Source: Pseudonocardia sp. N23 (lineage in GTDB: Bacteria; Actinomycetota; Actinomycetes; Mycobacteriales; Pseudonocardiaceae). From it: a stretch of DNA of 64,000 nucleotides. A program made the position numbers and the translations under genes. The stretch spans positions 47,939 through 111,938 of the forward strand of contig NZ_BEGX01000128.1 of the NCBI RefSeq assembly GCF_002583555.1. The letters are read 5' to 3'. The first letter of the stretch is position 1; every line of letters starts with the position of its first letter. Of the stretch, positions 1 to 9,097 are shown one piece after another. Under the pieces are notes generated by a model. The model did not search any database, was not told the DNA's origin, and saw only the letters and a program-made list of their open reading frames with translations.

Positions 1-1132
1 AGTAGGCGTAGCCGTTGACGGTCGGCAGGCCGATGTCGTCGTCGGCGAGGACGTCGGTGCCCAGGTACTCCCGCATGAGCGCGATCAGCGAGCGGGTGAC
101 GGCAGGGTCGATGAGCTGCGCGAACAGTGGGGTGAGCGGGTCGGGGAGCTGTTCGACGATGCTCGCGCGGGCGTAGAGCCCGCCCTTGGCGACGGTCCAG
201 TCCGTCGGCGGTGCCGTCTCCGGCTCGGGGAGCGCGGTGACCGGGCGGGCCTGCACGATCGCGAACCCGTCGGCGGCGCGGGCCCACTCGATGTCCTGCG
301 GCGCGCCGTAGTGGTCCTGGATGCGCGCGCCGAGCGCCGCGAGGGCGACGGCCTCGGCGTCGGTGAGGACGGCGCGGCGGCGGTCCGCGCCGGCGACCGG
401 CCGCTCCACCGTGTCCTCGCCGGTGGGGACGGTCATGACGGCCTTGTCGGCCGTGGTCCGCGCGGTGACGGCCCCACGGGAGACGACGACGTCGTCGGTG
501 GTGACCGCGCCGCTGACCACGGACTCCCCCAGCCCCCACGCCGCGGAGACGGCGGTCTCGTCGCGGCGGCCGGTGGTCGGGTTCGCGGTGAACATGACGC
601 CGGCCGCGTCGGCGACGACCATCTGCTGCACGACGACGGCGAGCGCCACGTCGGCGGGGGCGATGCCCTGGCGTTCCCGGTAGGCCATGGCGCGGGCCGT
701 CCACAGCGACGCCCAGCAGTCGCGGACGGCGGCGAGCAGCGCGTCGTCGCCACGGACGTCGAGGTAGGTGTCCTGCTGGCCGGCGAAGCTCGCGCCCTCG
801 AGGTCCTCGGCGGTGGCCGACGACCGGACGGCGACGGGACCGCCACCGATCCCCCGGTACGCCCCGCGGACCTCCTCGGCCATCGCGGCGGGCACGTCGA
901 CACCGGTGAACAGGGCCCGGATGGCCTGCTCGTCCCTCGTGGTGGCGAGATCGAGGACCCGTGACCCGATCCCCGAGGTGTCGACGAACACCCGGTACGC
1001 ATCGGTGCCCAGCACGAAACCGGGCGGGACCGGGAAGCCGGCGCGCGTCAGCTCGCCCAGGTTGGCGCCCTTGCCGCCGGCGACGTCGACGTCGCCGCGG
1101 CCGATCTCGGAGAACTCACGGACGTACCGCAT
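1..1132 (-). CDS. PEP/pyruvate-binding enzyme (PEP synthase-like), N-terminal 377 residues
   Basis: The open frame runs off the left window edge, so only the N-terminal part is visible. It starts ATG and reads MRYVREFSEIGRGDVDVAGG, followed by KGANLGELTRAGFPVPPGF, the ATP-grasp opening of the PPDK_N/PEP-synthase family. Further on, VRSSATAEDLEGASFAGQQ and the GLGESVVSG segment are nucleotide-site signatures, and IVQARPVTALPEPE closes the ATP-binding domain near residue 315. Family members transfer phosphate between ATP, an enzyme histidine and pyruvate or another acceptor; the phospho-His domain lies outside the window. A rifampicin phosphotransferase-like enzyme shares this N-terminus and cannot be excluded. 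Confidence 0.85.
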   Translation of the reverse strand, partial: MRYVREFSEIGRGDVDVAGGKGANLGELTRAGFPVPPGFVLGTDAYRVFVDTSGIGSRVLDLATTRDEQAIRALFTGVDVPAAMAEEVRGAYRGIGGGPVAVRSSATAEDLEGASFAGQQDTYLDVRGDDALLAAVRDCWASLWTARAMAYRERQGIAPADVALAVVVQQMVVADAAGVMFTANPTTGRRDETAVSAAWGLGESVVSGAVTTDDVVVSRGAVTARTTADKAVMTVPTGEDTVERPVAGADRRRAVLTDAEAVALAALGARIQDHYGAPQDIEWARAADGFAIVQARPVTALPEPETAPPTDWTVAKGGLYARASIVEQLPDPLTPLFAQLIDPAVTRSLIALMREYLGTDVLADDDIGLPTVNGYAY

Positions 1133-1383
1133 GCAGGCAGTCTGCTCCTCGCCCGGCGTGTCGTGGGAGCGCCTCGCACACCCTGGTGACACGCCCGTCG
1201 CCGGGTGCGCCCGGGGCGCCGACCCGCGCGAGGAGGCCGTGGGGTCCGGGCGTACTCTTCTCGGCAGTTCCGCGGCGAGGGCGGGCGGTCAGTGAGCCCG
1301 CCGTGATCGACGCAGGGCCGGTTCGCCCCGGCTCCTCGCCGCGCGCTCACACACTGACCGCGTTCGCATCGAGGAGTATTCCC

Positions 1384-2040
1384 GTGGCCCAGGCCCGCAT
1401 CGACGCCGAGACCCGCACCGAGTTCGGCAAGGGCGCAGCCCGCCGCACCCGTCGTGCCGGCAAGATCCCCGCCGTCCTCTACGGGCACGGCACCGACCCG
1501 CAGCACCTCGCGCTCCCGTCGCTGGAGTTCGCCCGCGTCGTCCGCGACCAGGGCCGCAACGCGGTGCTCGAGATCAACATCAGCGGCACCCCGCAGCTGG
1601 CGCTGACCAAGACGGTCGTCGTGCACCCCATCCGCCCGTACATCGAGCACGTCGACCTGCTGGTCATCAAGCGTGGCGAGAAGGTCGTCGTCGACGTCCA
1701 GGTCGTCGTCACCGGCGACGCCGCTCCGGGCAGCATGATCGCCCAGGACCTCAACACCATCGAGGTCGAGGCCGACGTCCTGAACATCCCCGAGTCGATC
1801 GAGCTGTCGGTCGAGGGCGTGAAGATCGGCACCCAGATCCTGGCCGCCTCGGTCGTCCTGCCCGAGGGCGTCGAGCTGCGCACCGACCCCGAGGCGCTGG
1901 TCGTCAACGTCATCGCCGCGCCGACCGAGGCCGACCTCGAGGCCGAGATCGACACCGAGGGTGCCGGCGTCGTCCGCGACGAGCCCGAGTCCGAGTCCTC
2001 CGACAACGCCTCCGCCGAGGCCGAGTCGACCGAGGGCTGA
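1384..2040 (+). CDS. rplY: 50S ribosomal protein L25 / general stress protein Ctc
   Basis: A 218-residue protein that binds 5S rRNA in the large ribosomal subunit. It begins at GTG (VAQARIDAETRTEFGKGAAR), with a GAGGAG ribosome-binding site 7 bp upstream; the upstream in-frame extension has no family resemblance. The N-terminal L25 beta-barrel (about 1-95, with KIPAVLYGHG) is followed by the longer Ctc/TL5 C-terminal beta domain (about 96-190) and an acidic Ser/Glu-rich tail. It sits 5 bp before pth, the conserved actinobacterial rplY-pth pair, so the two are probably co-transcribed. Confidence 0.97.
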   Translation: MAQARIDAETRTEFGKGAARRTRRAGKIPAVLYGHGTDPQHLALPSLEFARVVRDQGRNAVLEINISGTPQLALTKTVVVHPIRPYIEHVDLLVIKRGEKVVVDVQVVVTGDAAPGSMIAQDLNTIEVEADVLNIPESIELSVEGVKIGTQILAASVVLPEGVELRTDPEALVVNVIAAPTEADLEAEIDTEGAGVVRDEPESESSDNASAEAESTEG

Positions 2041-2045
2041 CGGCC

Positions 2046-2627
2046 GTGCCGGGCCCCGCCCTGGTGGTCGGGCTCGGCAACCCCGGGTCCGAGTACGCCG
2101 AGACCCGGCACAACGTCGGCTTCCGCGTCGTCGAGCTGTTGGCGGCGCGGGCCGGCGGTGGCCGGTTCTCGAAGCACAAGAGCAACGCCGACGTGCTGGA
2201 GGGCCGGCTCGCCGGCCGCAAGGTCGTGCTCGCGAAGCCCCGGACGTACATGAACGTCTCGGGCGGACCGGTCGCCGGGCTGCTGCGCTACTTCTCGGTC
2301 CCGGCCACCGAGCTGGTGGTCGTCCACGACGACCTCGACCTCGGGTTCGGCGTCATCCGGCTCAAGCAGGGCGGTGGCGAGGGCGGGCACAACGGGCTGC
2401 GCTCGATCAGCCAGTCGGCCGGCACCCGCGACTACCTGCGGGTGCGGTTCGGCATCGGCCGCCCGCCCGGCCGGCAGGACCCGGCCGACTTCGTGCTCAA
2501 ACGGTTCTCCGGAGCCGAGCACAAGGAGCTGGAGTTCGCGGTCGACCTGGCCGCCGACGCCGCCGAGGCCCTGCTCTCCGACGGCCTGGAGCCGACGCAG
2601 AACCGGTTCCACGCGCTGTCGGGCTGA
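2046..2627 (+). CDS. pth: peptidyl-tRNA hydrolase
   Basis: 193 residues, the usual bacterial Pth length. It releases tRNA from prematurely dropped peptidyl-tRNAs. Active-site segments are all present: GLGNPGSEYAETRHNVGF near residue 10-27 with the catalytic His, KPRTYMNVSG with the substrate-binding Asn, VVHDDLDLGFG with the catalytic Asp, and GGHNGLRSI. It starts with GTG, 5 bp after the rplY stop. A long perfect palindrome lies just downstream, between this gene and the convergent acyl-AMP ligase gene. Confidence 0.97.
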   Translation: MPGPALVVGLGNPGSEYAETRHNVGFRVVELLAARAGGGRFSKHKSNADVLEGRLAGRKVVLAKPRTYMNVSGGPVAGLLRYFSVPATELVVVHDDLDLGFGVIRLKQGGGEGGHNGLRSISQSAGTRDYLRVRFGIGRPPGRQDPADFVLKRFSGAEHKELEFAVDLAADAAEALLSDGLEPTQNRFHALSG

Positions 2628-2641
2628 GCGGCCCCCTTTGC

Positions 2642-2692
2642 GCAGGAACGGCACGTTCCCGCAACCGGGTTGCGGGAACGTGCCGTTCCTGC
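2642..2692. repeat. 51-bp near-perfect palindrome between convergent genes
   Basis: Two perfect 25-bp arms (2642-2666 and 2668-2692) flank a single central base. The arm begins GCAGGAACGGCACGTTCC. It lies between pth (+) and the acyl-AMP ligase (-), where it could act as a bidirectional terminator, although no T-tract follows on either strand. The perfection of the arms also fits a mobile or recombinogenic intergenic repeat. No second copy was seen in this window. Confidence 0.8.
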
Positions 2693-2720
2693 AGTTCGGG
2701 AGGCCCCGGGGCAGCAGAGC

Positions 2721-4391
2721 TCAGGCGCGGGCGGCGATGAGGTCGCCCGTGGCCGAGCGGCGCAGCTTGCCCGACGGCGTCTTCGGCAGCGTCCCCGGCC
2801 CGAGCACCACGACGTCGGCGGGCCGCACCCCGCAGGCCGCGACGACCTTCGACGTGACGTCCTTGCGGATGACGTCCTCCGCGGCCGGGTCCCCTGCCTT
2901 GCGCGACTCCACCGCCACGATGAACGACTCACGGTGGCGGCCCTGCCCCGCCTCCAGCCGGACGGCGACGACGTTGCCCGCCCGAACGTCGGAGGCCAGC
3001 GCGGCGGCCCGCTCGATGTCGGTCGGGTAGATGTTGCGCCCACCCATGATGATCACGTCCTTGCGCCGCCCGCAGACGACGACCTCCACCCCGGCGAGGT
3101 AGCCCTCGTCGCCGGTGTCGAGCCAGCCGTCGGCGTCCTGCGCCGGACGCGGCCCGTCGACGGTCAGGTAACCGGGTGTCACGGAGTCCCCGCGCAGCTG
3201 CAGCACCCCGACCTCCCGCTCGCCGAGGACGGTCCCGTCGTCGCCGACGACGCGCACCTCGATGCCGGGCAGCGGCGGGCCGAGCCGGGGGAAGCGCCGC
3301 GTCGGCCCGTAGAGGGCGGGCCGGGCGACGCGCTTCTCCTCGATCCACTCGGCGTCGACGTGGTCGATCACCATGCCGGTGTCGCACGGCGCGAACGACA
3401 CCCCGAGCGCGGTCTCGGCCATGCCGTACGCGCAGACGACCGAGTCGGCGCCGAGCCCGAACCGGGCACCGGCATCGGTGAGGGCCTGTACCGCGTCGGG
3501 GTCGATCGGCTCGGCACCGTTGAGCGCGAACCGCATCGACGACAGGTCGAGCGAGTCGGCGTCGGCCCGGGCGAGCTGGCGGGCCAGTACCGCGTAGGCG
3601 AAGTTCGGGGCGGCGGTGACGGTGCCGCGGTACGTCGAGATCAGCTCGGCCCACAGCAGCGGCCGGGTCAGGAAGTCGACGGGCGTGACCGTGACCAGCT
3701 CCAGGCCGGTGACCATGGGGACGGTCATGAACCCGACCATCCCCATGTCGTGGAACAGCGGCAGCCACGACACCATCACGTCGCGCTCGGTGTCGAGCTG
3801 CGCCGCGGTGACCATGCCGCCGATGTTGGCGAACAGGTTGCGGTGGGTGATCCGGACGGCCTTCGGCTCCGCCGTCGACCCGCTCGTGAGCTGCAGCAGC
3901 GCGGTGGCGTCCTCGTCGGCGACGTCCACGTCGACCGGCAGCGGCGTCGCCACGGCGGTGTCGAGATCGGTGAGCAGCCGGTAGGCGATGCCCTTCTCGT
4001 CGAGCACCGGGGCGAGCGCGTCGAACGGGGCGCCCAGCAGGACGAGCTTCGCGTCGATCATCCCGAGGACCGTGACGGTGTCGGCGGCCCAGACGGCGAG
4101 GTCGGTGCGGGCCGTCGGCTGGTGCAGCATCGTGACGCTGCCTCCCGCCAGCCACACCGCCTGCGCGGCGGGCGCGATCTGGGCGGGCTCGGCGGCCAGG
4201 ACCGCGACCGCGGCGCCGCGCTCGACGCCGGGCACCGCGCCGTCGCCGGCGACGAGTGCCCCGGCCAGCCTGCGCGCCTTCTCGTGCACGTCACGCCACG
4301 TGGTGCGCACCGGCTCCTTGGGTTCCCCGGTGATCATTCCCTTGGCGGACCGGCCCGCGCTGTCCGTCAACATCTGGAGGAACCGCGACAT
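2721..4391 (-). CDS. fatty acyl-AMP ligase / acyl-CoA synthetase, Pks16-like
   Basis: 556-residue adenylate-forming enzyme that activates a carboxylic acid with ATP. A3-type P-loop LLQLTSGSTAEPKAVRITHR, SWLPLFHDMGMVG, the YGMAET motif, GWLDTGDEGYL and the C-terminal GTLPKTPSGKLRR lysine motif are all present. Position next to pth and rplY matches M. tuberculosis pks16 (Rv1013), whose misleading name reflects historical annotation rather than a polyketide synthase. The start is MSRFLQMLTDSAG; the upstream ATG extension is less likely because TAGTCT lies 7 bp before this ATG, a leaderless promoter pattern. The acyl substrate cannot be told from sequence. Confidence 0.9.
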   Translation of the reverse strand: MSRFLQMLTDSAGRSAKGMITGEPKEPVRTTWRDVHEKARRLAGALVAGDGAVPGVERGAAVAVLAAEPAQIAPAAQAVWLAGGSVTMLHQPTARTDLAVWAADTVTVLGMIDAKLVLLGAPFDALAPVLDEKGIAYRLLTDLDTAVATPLPVDVDVADEDATALLQLTSGSTAEPKAVRITHRNLFANIGGMVTAAQLDTERDVMVSWLPLFHDMGMVGFMTVPMVTGLELVTVTPVDFLTRPLLWAELISTYRGTVTAAPNFAYAVLARQLARADADSLDLSSMRFALNGAEPIDPDAVQALTDAGARFGLGADSVVCAYGMAETALGVSFAPCDTGMVIDHVDAEWIEEKRVARPALYGPTRRFPRLGPPLPGIEVRVVGDDGTVLGEREVGVLQLRGDSVTPGYLTVDGPRPAQDADGWLDTGDEGYLAGVEVVVCGRRKDVIIMGGRNIYPTDIERAAALASDVRAGNVVAVRLEAGQGRHRESFIVAVESRKAGDPAAEDVIRKDVTSKVVAACGVRPADVVVLGPGTLPKTPSGKLRRSATGDLIAARA

Positions 4392-4398
4392 GCCTCCG

Positions 4399-4421
4399 AG
4401 ACTACGACCTACGCGTACCAT
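4399..4421. promoter_or_regulatory. divergent leaderless -10 elements for acyl-AMP ligase and M20 dipeptidase
   Basis: Only 38 bp separate the two divergent starts. On the minus strand TAGTCT (4404-4399) lies 7 bp before the ATG at 4391; on the plus strand TACCAT (4416-4421) lies 8 bp before the GTG at 4430. Both fit TAnnnT -10 hexamers whose transcripts would begin at the start codon. There is no room for untranslated leaders. Confidence 0.55.
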
Positions 4422-4429
4422 CCGGCTCC

Positions 4430-5785
4430 GTGGCCGATCAGCTGTCCAGCGACACCGCGCTCGCCGCCGCCGTCGACGCCGAGCTCCCCGCAGCCCGCGC
4501 CGACCTGGAACGGCTCGTCCGCATCCCGAGCATCTGGGCGGACCCCGCCCATGCCGACGACACCCGCCGCAGCGCCGACGTCGTCGCCGAGCTCGCCCGC
4601 GGAGCCGGTGCCGCCGACGTACAGATCCTGCAGGCGGAAGGTGGCGCGCCCGCCGTCGTCGCCCGGTTCCCCGGCCCGCCCGGCACCCCGACCGTGCTGC
4701 TCTACGCCCACCACGACGTGCAGCCCACCGGTGGCGACGAGCACTGGACGAGCCCGCCGTTCGAGCCGACCGAGCGCGCCGGCCGCCTCTACGGGCGCGG
4801 CGCCGCCGACGACAAGGCCGGCGTCATGACACACCTGACGGCGCTGCGCGCGTTCGGCGGGACGCCGCCCGTCGGCGTCACGCTGTTCGTCGAGGGCGAG
4901 GAGGAGTCGGGCTCGCCGACGCTCACCGCGCTGCTCGCCGAGCACCGCGACCTCCTGGCCGCCGATGTGATCATCATCGCCGACGCCGCCAACCCGGCCG
5001 TCGACGTCCCCGCGCTCACGACCACGCTGCGCGGGCTGGTCGACGTCGTCGTCGAGGTGTCCATGCTCGACCAGCCGGTGCACTCCGGTGTCTTCGGCGG
5101 CCCCGTCGGCGACGCCCTGACCGCGCTGTGCCGGACGCTGGGCTCGCTGCACGACGACAAGGGCGAGGTCGCGGTCCCAGGGCTGGTCCACTCCGGGTCC
5201 GACGCCCCCGACATGGACGAGGAGACCTTCCGCTCCACCGTCGGGCTGCTCGACGGCGTCGAGCTCCTCGGGTCGGGCACGATCCCGGACCGCACCAACC
5301 TCAAGCCCGCCGTCGCCGTCCTCGGAATCGACGCACCCCGCGTCGCGGAGGCGTCGAACGTCCTGCTGCCGCGGGCGCGGGCGATGGTGAGCATGCGGCT
5401 CGCGCCCGGTGAGGACGCGCTCGCCGCGCAGCAGGCGCTCGCCGAGCACCTGCGCGCGCACGTCCCGTGGGGCGCGCACGTCACGGTCGAGGCGGGCACC
5501 GGCATCGCCGAGCCGTTCGCGTTGAGCAGCACCGGGTCGGCCTACGACGCCGCGCGCGCCGCGTACTCCCGCGCGTACGGCAACTCCGTCGTCGAGATGG
5601 GCATCGGCGGTTCGATCCCGTTCATCGCCGAGTTCGCCCGCACCTTCCCCGGCGCGGCCGTGCTGGTGACCGGTGTCGGCGACCCCGCCAGCCGCTGGCA
5701 CGGTATCGACGAGAGCCTGCACCTGGGCATGTTCGCCCGCGGCGTCCTCGCCGAGGCGTACTTCCTGCAGACGCTCGCCGAGTGA
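4430..5785 (+). CDS. M20 family metallo-dipeptidase
   Basis: 451 residues. M20 peptidases are two-zinc exopeptidases or deacylases. Metal and catalytic motifs are visible: VLLYAHHDVQPTGG (first His ligand and Asp), GRGAADDKAGV (bridging Asp), FVEGEEESGSP (catalytic Glu and metal Glu), IIADAAN and the C-terminal His in SRWHGIDESLHLG. The dimerisation lid domain lies in the middle (about 190-310, containing QPVHSGVFGG). No signal peptide is seen, so it is probably cytosolic. GTG start supported by a leaderless -10 8 bp upstream. Substrate unknown. Confidence 0.9.
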   Translation: MADQLSSDTALAAAVDAELPAARADLERLVRIPSIWADPAHADDTRRSADVVAELARGAGAADVQILQAEGGAPAVVARFPGPPGTPTVLLYAHHDVQPTGGDEHWTSPPFEPTERAGRLYGRGAADDKAGVMTHLTALRAFGGTPPVGVTLFVEGEEESGSPTLTALLAEHRDLLAADVIIIADAANPAVDVPALTTTLRGLVDVVVEVSMLDQPVHSGVFGGPVGDALTALCRTLGSLHDDKGEVAVPGLVHSGSDAPDMDEETFRSTVGLLDGVELLGSGTIPDRTNLKPAVAVLGIDAPRVAEASNVLLPRARAMVSMRLAPGEDALAAQQALAEHLRAHVPWGAHVTVEAGTGIAEPFALSSTGSAYDAARAAYSRAYGNSVVEMGIGGSIPFIAEFARTFPGAAVLVTGVGDPASRWHGIDESLHLGMFARGVLAEAYFLQTLAE

Positions 5786-5788
5786 CCC

Positions 5789-5828
5789 GGGAGCGGCGAT
5801 GGTCGCCATGGCGACTTTCGCCACTCAC
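5789..5828. repeat. 40-bp imperfect palindrome, family 2 (copy A)
   Basis: This segment aligns without gaps to the perfect 40-bp palindrome at 20511-20550, with about 29 of 40 positions identical, and shares the outer CGCCACTCAC arm and the CGAC core. Its centre is the 14-bp palindrome GTCGCCATGGCGAC. It lies between the dipeptidase gene and the AfsR-like regulator gene. See the copy at 20511. Confidence 0.7.
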
Positions 5829-5896
5829 GACCCGTGACGCCCAGCCAGGGGCGGTGTTCGCTGCAGCCGCCCGACGCGACACGGCAGACTGACGCC

Positions 5897-8800
5897 GTGC
5901 GGATCGGGGTGCTCGGGAGCGTGGCGGCATGGCCGTCCGCGAACGGCGCCGCGCCCACCGACGGCTCCGGGTCCGACCACTCCGACGTGGCGCCGCCAGG
6001 GCTGCGGCTGCGCGGCCTGCTCGCCCGCCTCGCACTGGACGCGGGCCGTCCCGTCACCACCGAGTCGCTCGTCGACGACCTGTGGGGCGACGAGCCCCCG
6101 GACACGGTGGGCAACGCGCTGCAGTCGCTCGTCTCACGGCTGCGCCGGGCACTGGGGTCGCAGCTCGTCGTGACGGTCTCCGGCGGGTACCTCCTGGACA
6201 TCGCCCCCGACGCCGTCGACGCCGGCCGGTTCGGGCGCCTGCTCACCGTCGCCAAGGCAGCGGTCGACCCCGCGGCCGCGGCGTCGACGATGGGCGAGGC
6301 GCTCGGTCTGTGGCGTGGGCCCGCGCTGGCCGACGTGCGCCGGCTCCCGTTCGCCGACGCCGTCGTGAACAGGCTGGAGGAGCAGCGGGCCGCGGCGATC
6401 GAGACGCGGGCGACGCTGGGCCTGTCGATGGGCGACCCCGCGGCGGGCCTCGACGCCGTCACCGATCTGCTCGCGGCGCAGCCGTTACGGGAGAGCGCCG
6501 CGGTCGTGCTCGCCCGCGGGCTGCACGCGACGGGCCGGCAGGCCGACGCGCTCGCCGTCCTCGACCGCACCCGCGAGCGCCTGGCAGGTGAGCTGGGCGT
6601 CGACCCCGGGCCGGAGCTGACGAAGGCGCGTCTCGACGTCCTGCGCGGGGTGCCCGCCCCCGCGCCACCGCCGCCACTGTCCACACCGGAACCTGTGCGC
6701 CGCAACGGGTCTGCCGCACTGACCAGTTTCGTGGGCCGCCACGCCGACGTCGAGCGCGTCCGCAGCCTGCTCGGCACGGCCCGGCTGGTGACGCTGCTGG
6801 GCCCCGGCGGGGCGGGCAAGACACGGCTGGCACGCGAGATCGTCGCCGGACTGGGCGGACGCACGGAGACGCCCGTCGCCGAGCTCGCGGCGCTGACCGG
6901 CCCGGAACAGCTCGCGGGCACGGTGCTCGCCGCCGTCGGCGAGCCGGAACTACTGGTCCGCAGGTCCGACGACGGCGCGCCAGACTCCACCGCCCGGCTG
7001 CTGACCGCGCTCGGGGACCGCGACATCGTGCTCGTCCTCGACAACTGCGAGCACCTCGTCGACGAGGCGGCGGCGCTGACCCAGCGCGTCCTGGAGGCCG
7101 GGTCGCGGCTGCGGGTCCTCGCGACCAGCCGCGAGCCGCTCGCCGTCCCGGGCGAGGTGCTGCACCCGGTCGAACCGCTCGACACCGCGGCCGCCGTGCG
7201 GCTGTTCGCCGACCGCGCCGCCGCCGTCGCGCCGGGTTTCGTCCTCGACGCGGGCACCGCCCCGGTCGTCACCGAGATCTGCACCCGCCTCGACGGCCAG
7301 CCGTTGCCGCTGGAGCTGGCTGCGGCACGGCTGCGGACGTTGTCGCTCACCGAGATCGCCACCCGCCTCGACGACCGGTTCCGGCTGCTGACCTCCGGCG
7401 CCCGCACGGCGTTGCCTCGCCACCAGACGCTGCGCGCCGTCGTCGACTGGAGCTGGGACCTGCTCGGCGAGCCCGAGCGGATCCTGTTGCGCCGCATGGG
7501 TGTGTTCGCCGGCGGCGCGACCGCGGCGACGGTCGAGCGGGTGTGCACCGGCGCAGGTGGGCCGGACCGGGCCGACGCGTTCGACCTGCTCGCGGCGCTC
7601 GTCGACAAGTCCCTGGTCGTCGCGGTCCCGTCGGGCGACTCGGGCCCGACGCGCTACCGGCTGCTGGAGACGATCCGTGACTACGCGACCGAGCGCCTCG
7701 CCGAGGCCGGGGAGGCCGACGCGGTGCTCGTCGCGCACGCGGCGTGGGTCGTCGAGCTCGCCGAGGAGGCCGAGCCGCACCTGCGCGGCGCCGACCAGCT
7801 GCGCTGGCTCGCGCAGCTACGCGCCGAGAACGACAACATCGCCGTCGCGCTGCGCCGGGCCACCACGCGCCGGGACGGCCCGACCGCGCACCGCATCGTC
7901 GCCGCCATGGGCTGGTCGTGGTTCATCCGCGGCCGCTACGAGGAGTCGGTGACGTGGGTGGAGCAGGTCGCGTCGCTGACGCCGTCTGGCGTGCCGGCGG
8001 TCGACGCGCGCAACCTCGCCTACCAGGTGCTGGGCTGCATCGCCCGCGGCGAGGTCGAGGACGCCCAGGCCCGGCTCGGAACGGCGATCGACGCCGCGGC
8101 GGCGGCGCCGGAGCCACGCCATCCCGCGCTGCAGCTCATCGCGCCCCTCGGCCGGGCGTTCTCCGGCGACGAGCCGACACTGCTCGTCGAGCTGTCGCGG
8201 ACCTCGGCCGACCCGTGGGTACGCGCGTTCGCAACGCAGATCCTGGCCCAGCTCGCGGAGAACGACGGCCACATCGACGAGCAGCGCACCCTCGTCCGGC
8301 AGGCGCACGAGCTGTTCACAGCGACGGGCGACCGGTTCGGCCTCGGCATGACGCTCGGGTCGCTCGGCGAGCTGGAGGACCTCGCGGGCAACCCCGACGC
8401 CGCCGCGAAGGCCTGCGACGAGGCCGTCGCGCTGGCCACCGAGCTGGGCAACGACGACGACCTGCCGCAGTTCCTGCTGCAGCAGTCCCGCCTCGCGATC
8501 CGTCGCGGCGACCTCCGCCGGGCCCGGGAGCTGTGCGAGAGCGCCGCCGACCTCGCCTCCGGGCCGTTCGGCGTGCAGACGATGGTGCGCTGCACCCTCG
8601 CCGACATCGAGCGCCGGTCCGGCAACCTCCCCGCCGCGCGCCGCAACCTCGCGATGGCCGACCGGGATCTCGGCAACGGCCTCGCCCTCGAGCAGCGCCA
8701 GGCCCTCGTCGCCGTGATCCGGTACGGCGTGGAGGACGCGGCCGGTGACCGGGTCGCCGCCATCGAGGCCCTCACAGAGGCACTCGCCGCCGCCGAGCGC

Positions 8801-9097
8801 GGGCACGACGGCCCGGTCTCGGCCCTCGTGGTCGAGCACGTCGCCGGCTTCGCGCTCGCGAACGGCGATCCGGAGGGCGCCGGGTTCCTGCTCGGTGTGG
8901 CGCTGGCGCAGCGGGGCACGCTCGACCACGGCAACCCCGACGTCGTCGCCACCGTCGCCGGGGTGGAGGACGCCCTCGGCCCCGCCGCGGCCGCCGAGGC
9001 GGTGCAGCGGGGCCGGGACCTCCCCCGTCCCGAGGGCCTCGCGGCCGTCCGGGACCATGTCGCGGTCCGATCCGGGGATCAGGCCCGCTTGCGGTAG
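5897..9097 (+). CDS. AfsR/SARP-like transcriptional regulator (wHTH-BTAD-NTPase-TPR)
   Basis: 1066 residues. N-terminal OmpR-type winged helix (about 1-95, ending SLVSRLRRALGSQLVV), bacterial transcriptional activation domain (about 100-245), STAND-type ATPase with Walker A GPGGAGKT and Walker B IVLVLDNCEH, then a long alpha-helical TPR-like half. This architecture belongs to large AfsR-type activators of secondary metabolism or exporters. Start is the GTG giving VRIGVLGSVAAWPS; a CAGACT hexamer lies 6 bp before it. Its 3' end overlaps the convergent ABC permease gene by 19 bp, so transcription of the two could interfere. The DrrAB-type exporter next door is the obvious but unproven target. 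Confidence 0.9.
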   Translation: MRIGVLGSVAAWPSANGAAPTDGSGSDHSDVAPPGLRLRGLLARLALDAGRPVTTESLVDDLWGDEPPDTVGNALQSLVSRLRRALGSQLVVTVSGGYLLDIAPDAVDAGRFGRLLTVAKAAVDPAAAASTMGEALGLWRGPALADVRRLPFADAVVNRLEEQRAAAIETRATLGLSMGDPAAGLDAVTDLLAAQPLRESAAVVLARGLHATGRQADALAVLDRTRERLAGELGVDPGPELTKARLDVLRGVPAPAPPPPLSTPEPVRRNGSAALTSFVGRHADVERVRSLLGTARLVTLLGPGGAGKTRLAREIVAGLGGRTETPVAELAALTGPEQLAGTVLAAVGEPELLVRRSDDGAPDSTARLLTALGDRDIVLVLDNCEHLVDEAAALTQRVLEAGSRLRVLATSREPLAVPGEVLHPVEPLDTAAAVRLFADRAAAVAPGFVLDAGTAPVVTEICTRLDGQPLPLELAAARLRTLSLTEIATRLDDRFRLLTSGARTALPRHQTLRAVVDWSWDLLGEPERILLRRMGVFAGGATAATVERVCTGAGGPDRADAFDLLAALVDKSLVVAVPSGDSGPTRYRLLETIRDYATERLAEAGEADAVLVAHAAWVVELAEEAEPHLRGADQLRWLAQLRAENDNIAVALRRATTRRDGPTAHRIVAAMGWSWFIRGRYEESVTWVEQVASLTPSGVPAVDARNLAYQVLGCIARGEVEDAQARLGTAIDAAAAAPEPRHPALQLIAPLGRAFSGDEPTLLVELSRTSADPWVRAFATQILAQLAENDGHIDEQRTLVRQAHELFTATGDRFGLGMTLGSLGELEDLAGNPDAAAKACDEAVALATELGNDDDLPQFLLQQSRLAIRRGDLRRARELCESAADLASGPFGVQTMVRCTLADIERRSGNLPAARRNLAMADRDLGNGLALEQRQALVAVIRYGVEDAAGDRVAAIEALTEALAAAERGHDGPVSALVVEHVAGFALANGDPEGAGFLLGVALAQRGTLDHGNPDVVATVAGVEDALGPAAAAEAVQRGRDLPRPEGLAAVRDHVAVRSGDQARLR

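Noticed and set aside
961..1383. Upstream extension of rplY to an ATG at 961
   Set aside because: The extension is Arg/Pro-rich, lies opposite the PEP-synthase gene and its promoter, and a proper ribosome-binding site precedes the GTG at 1384.
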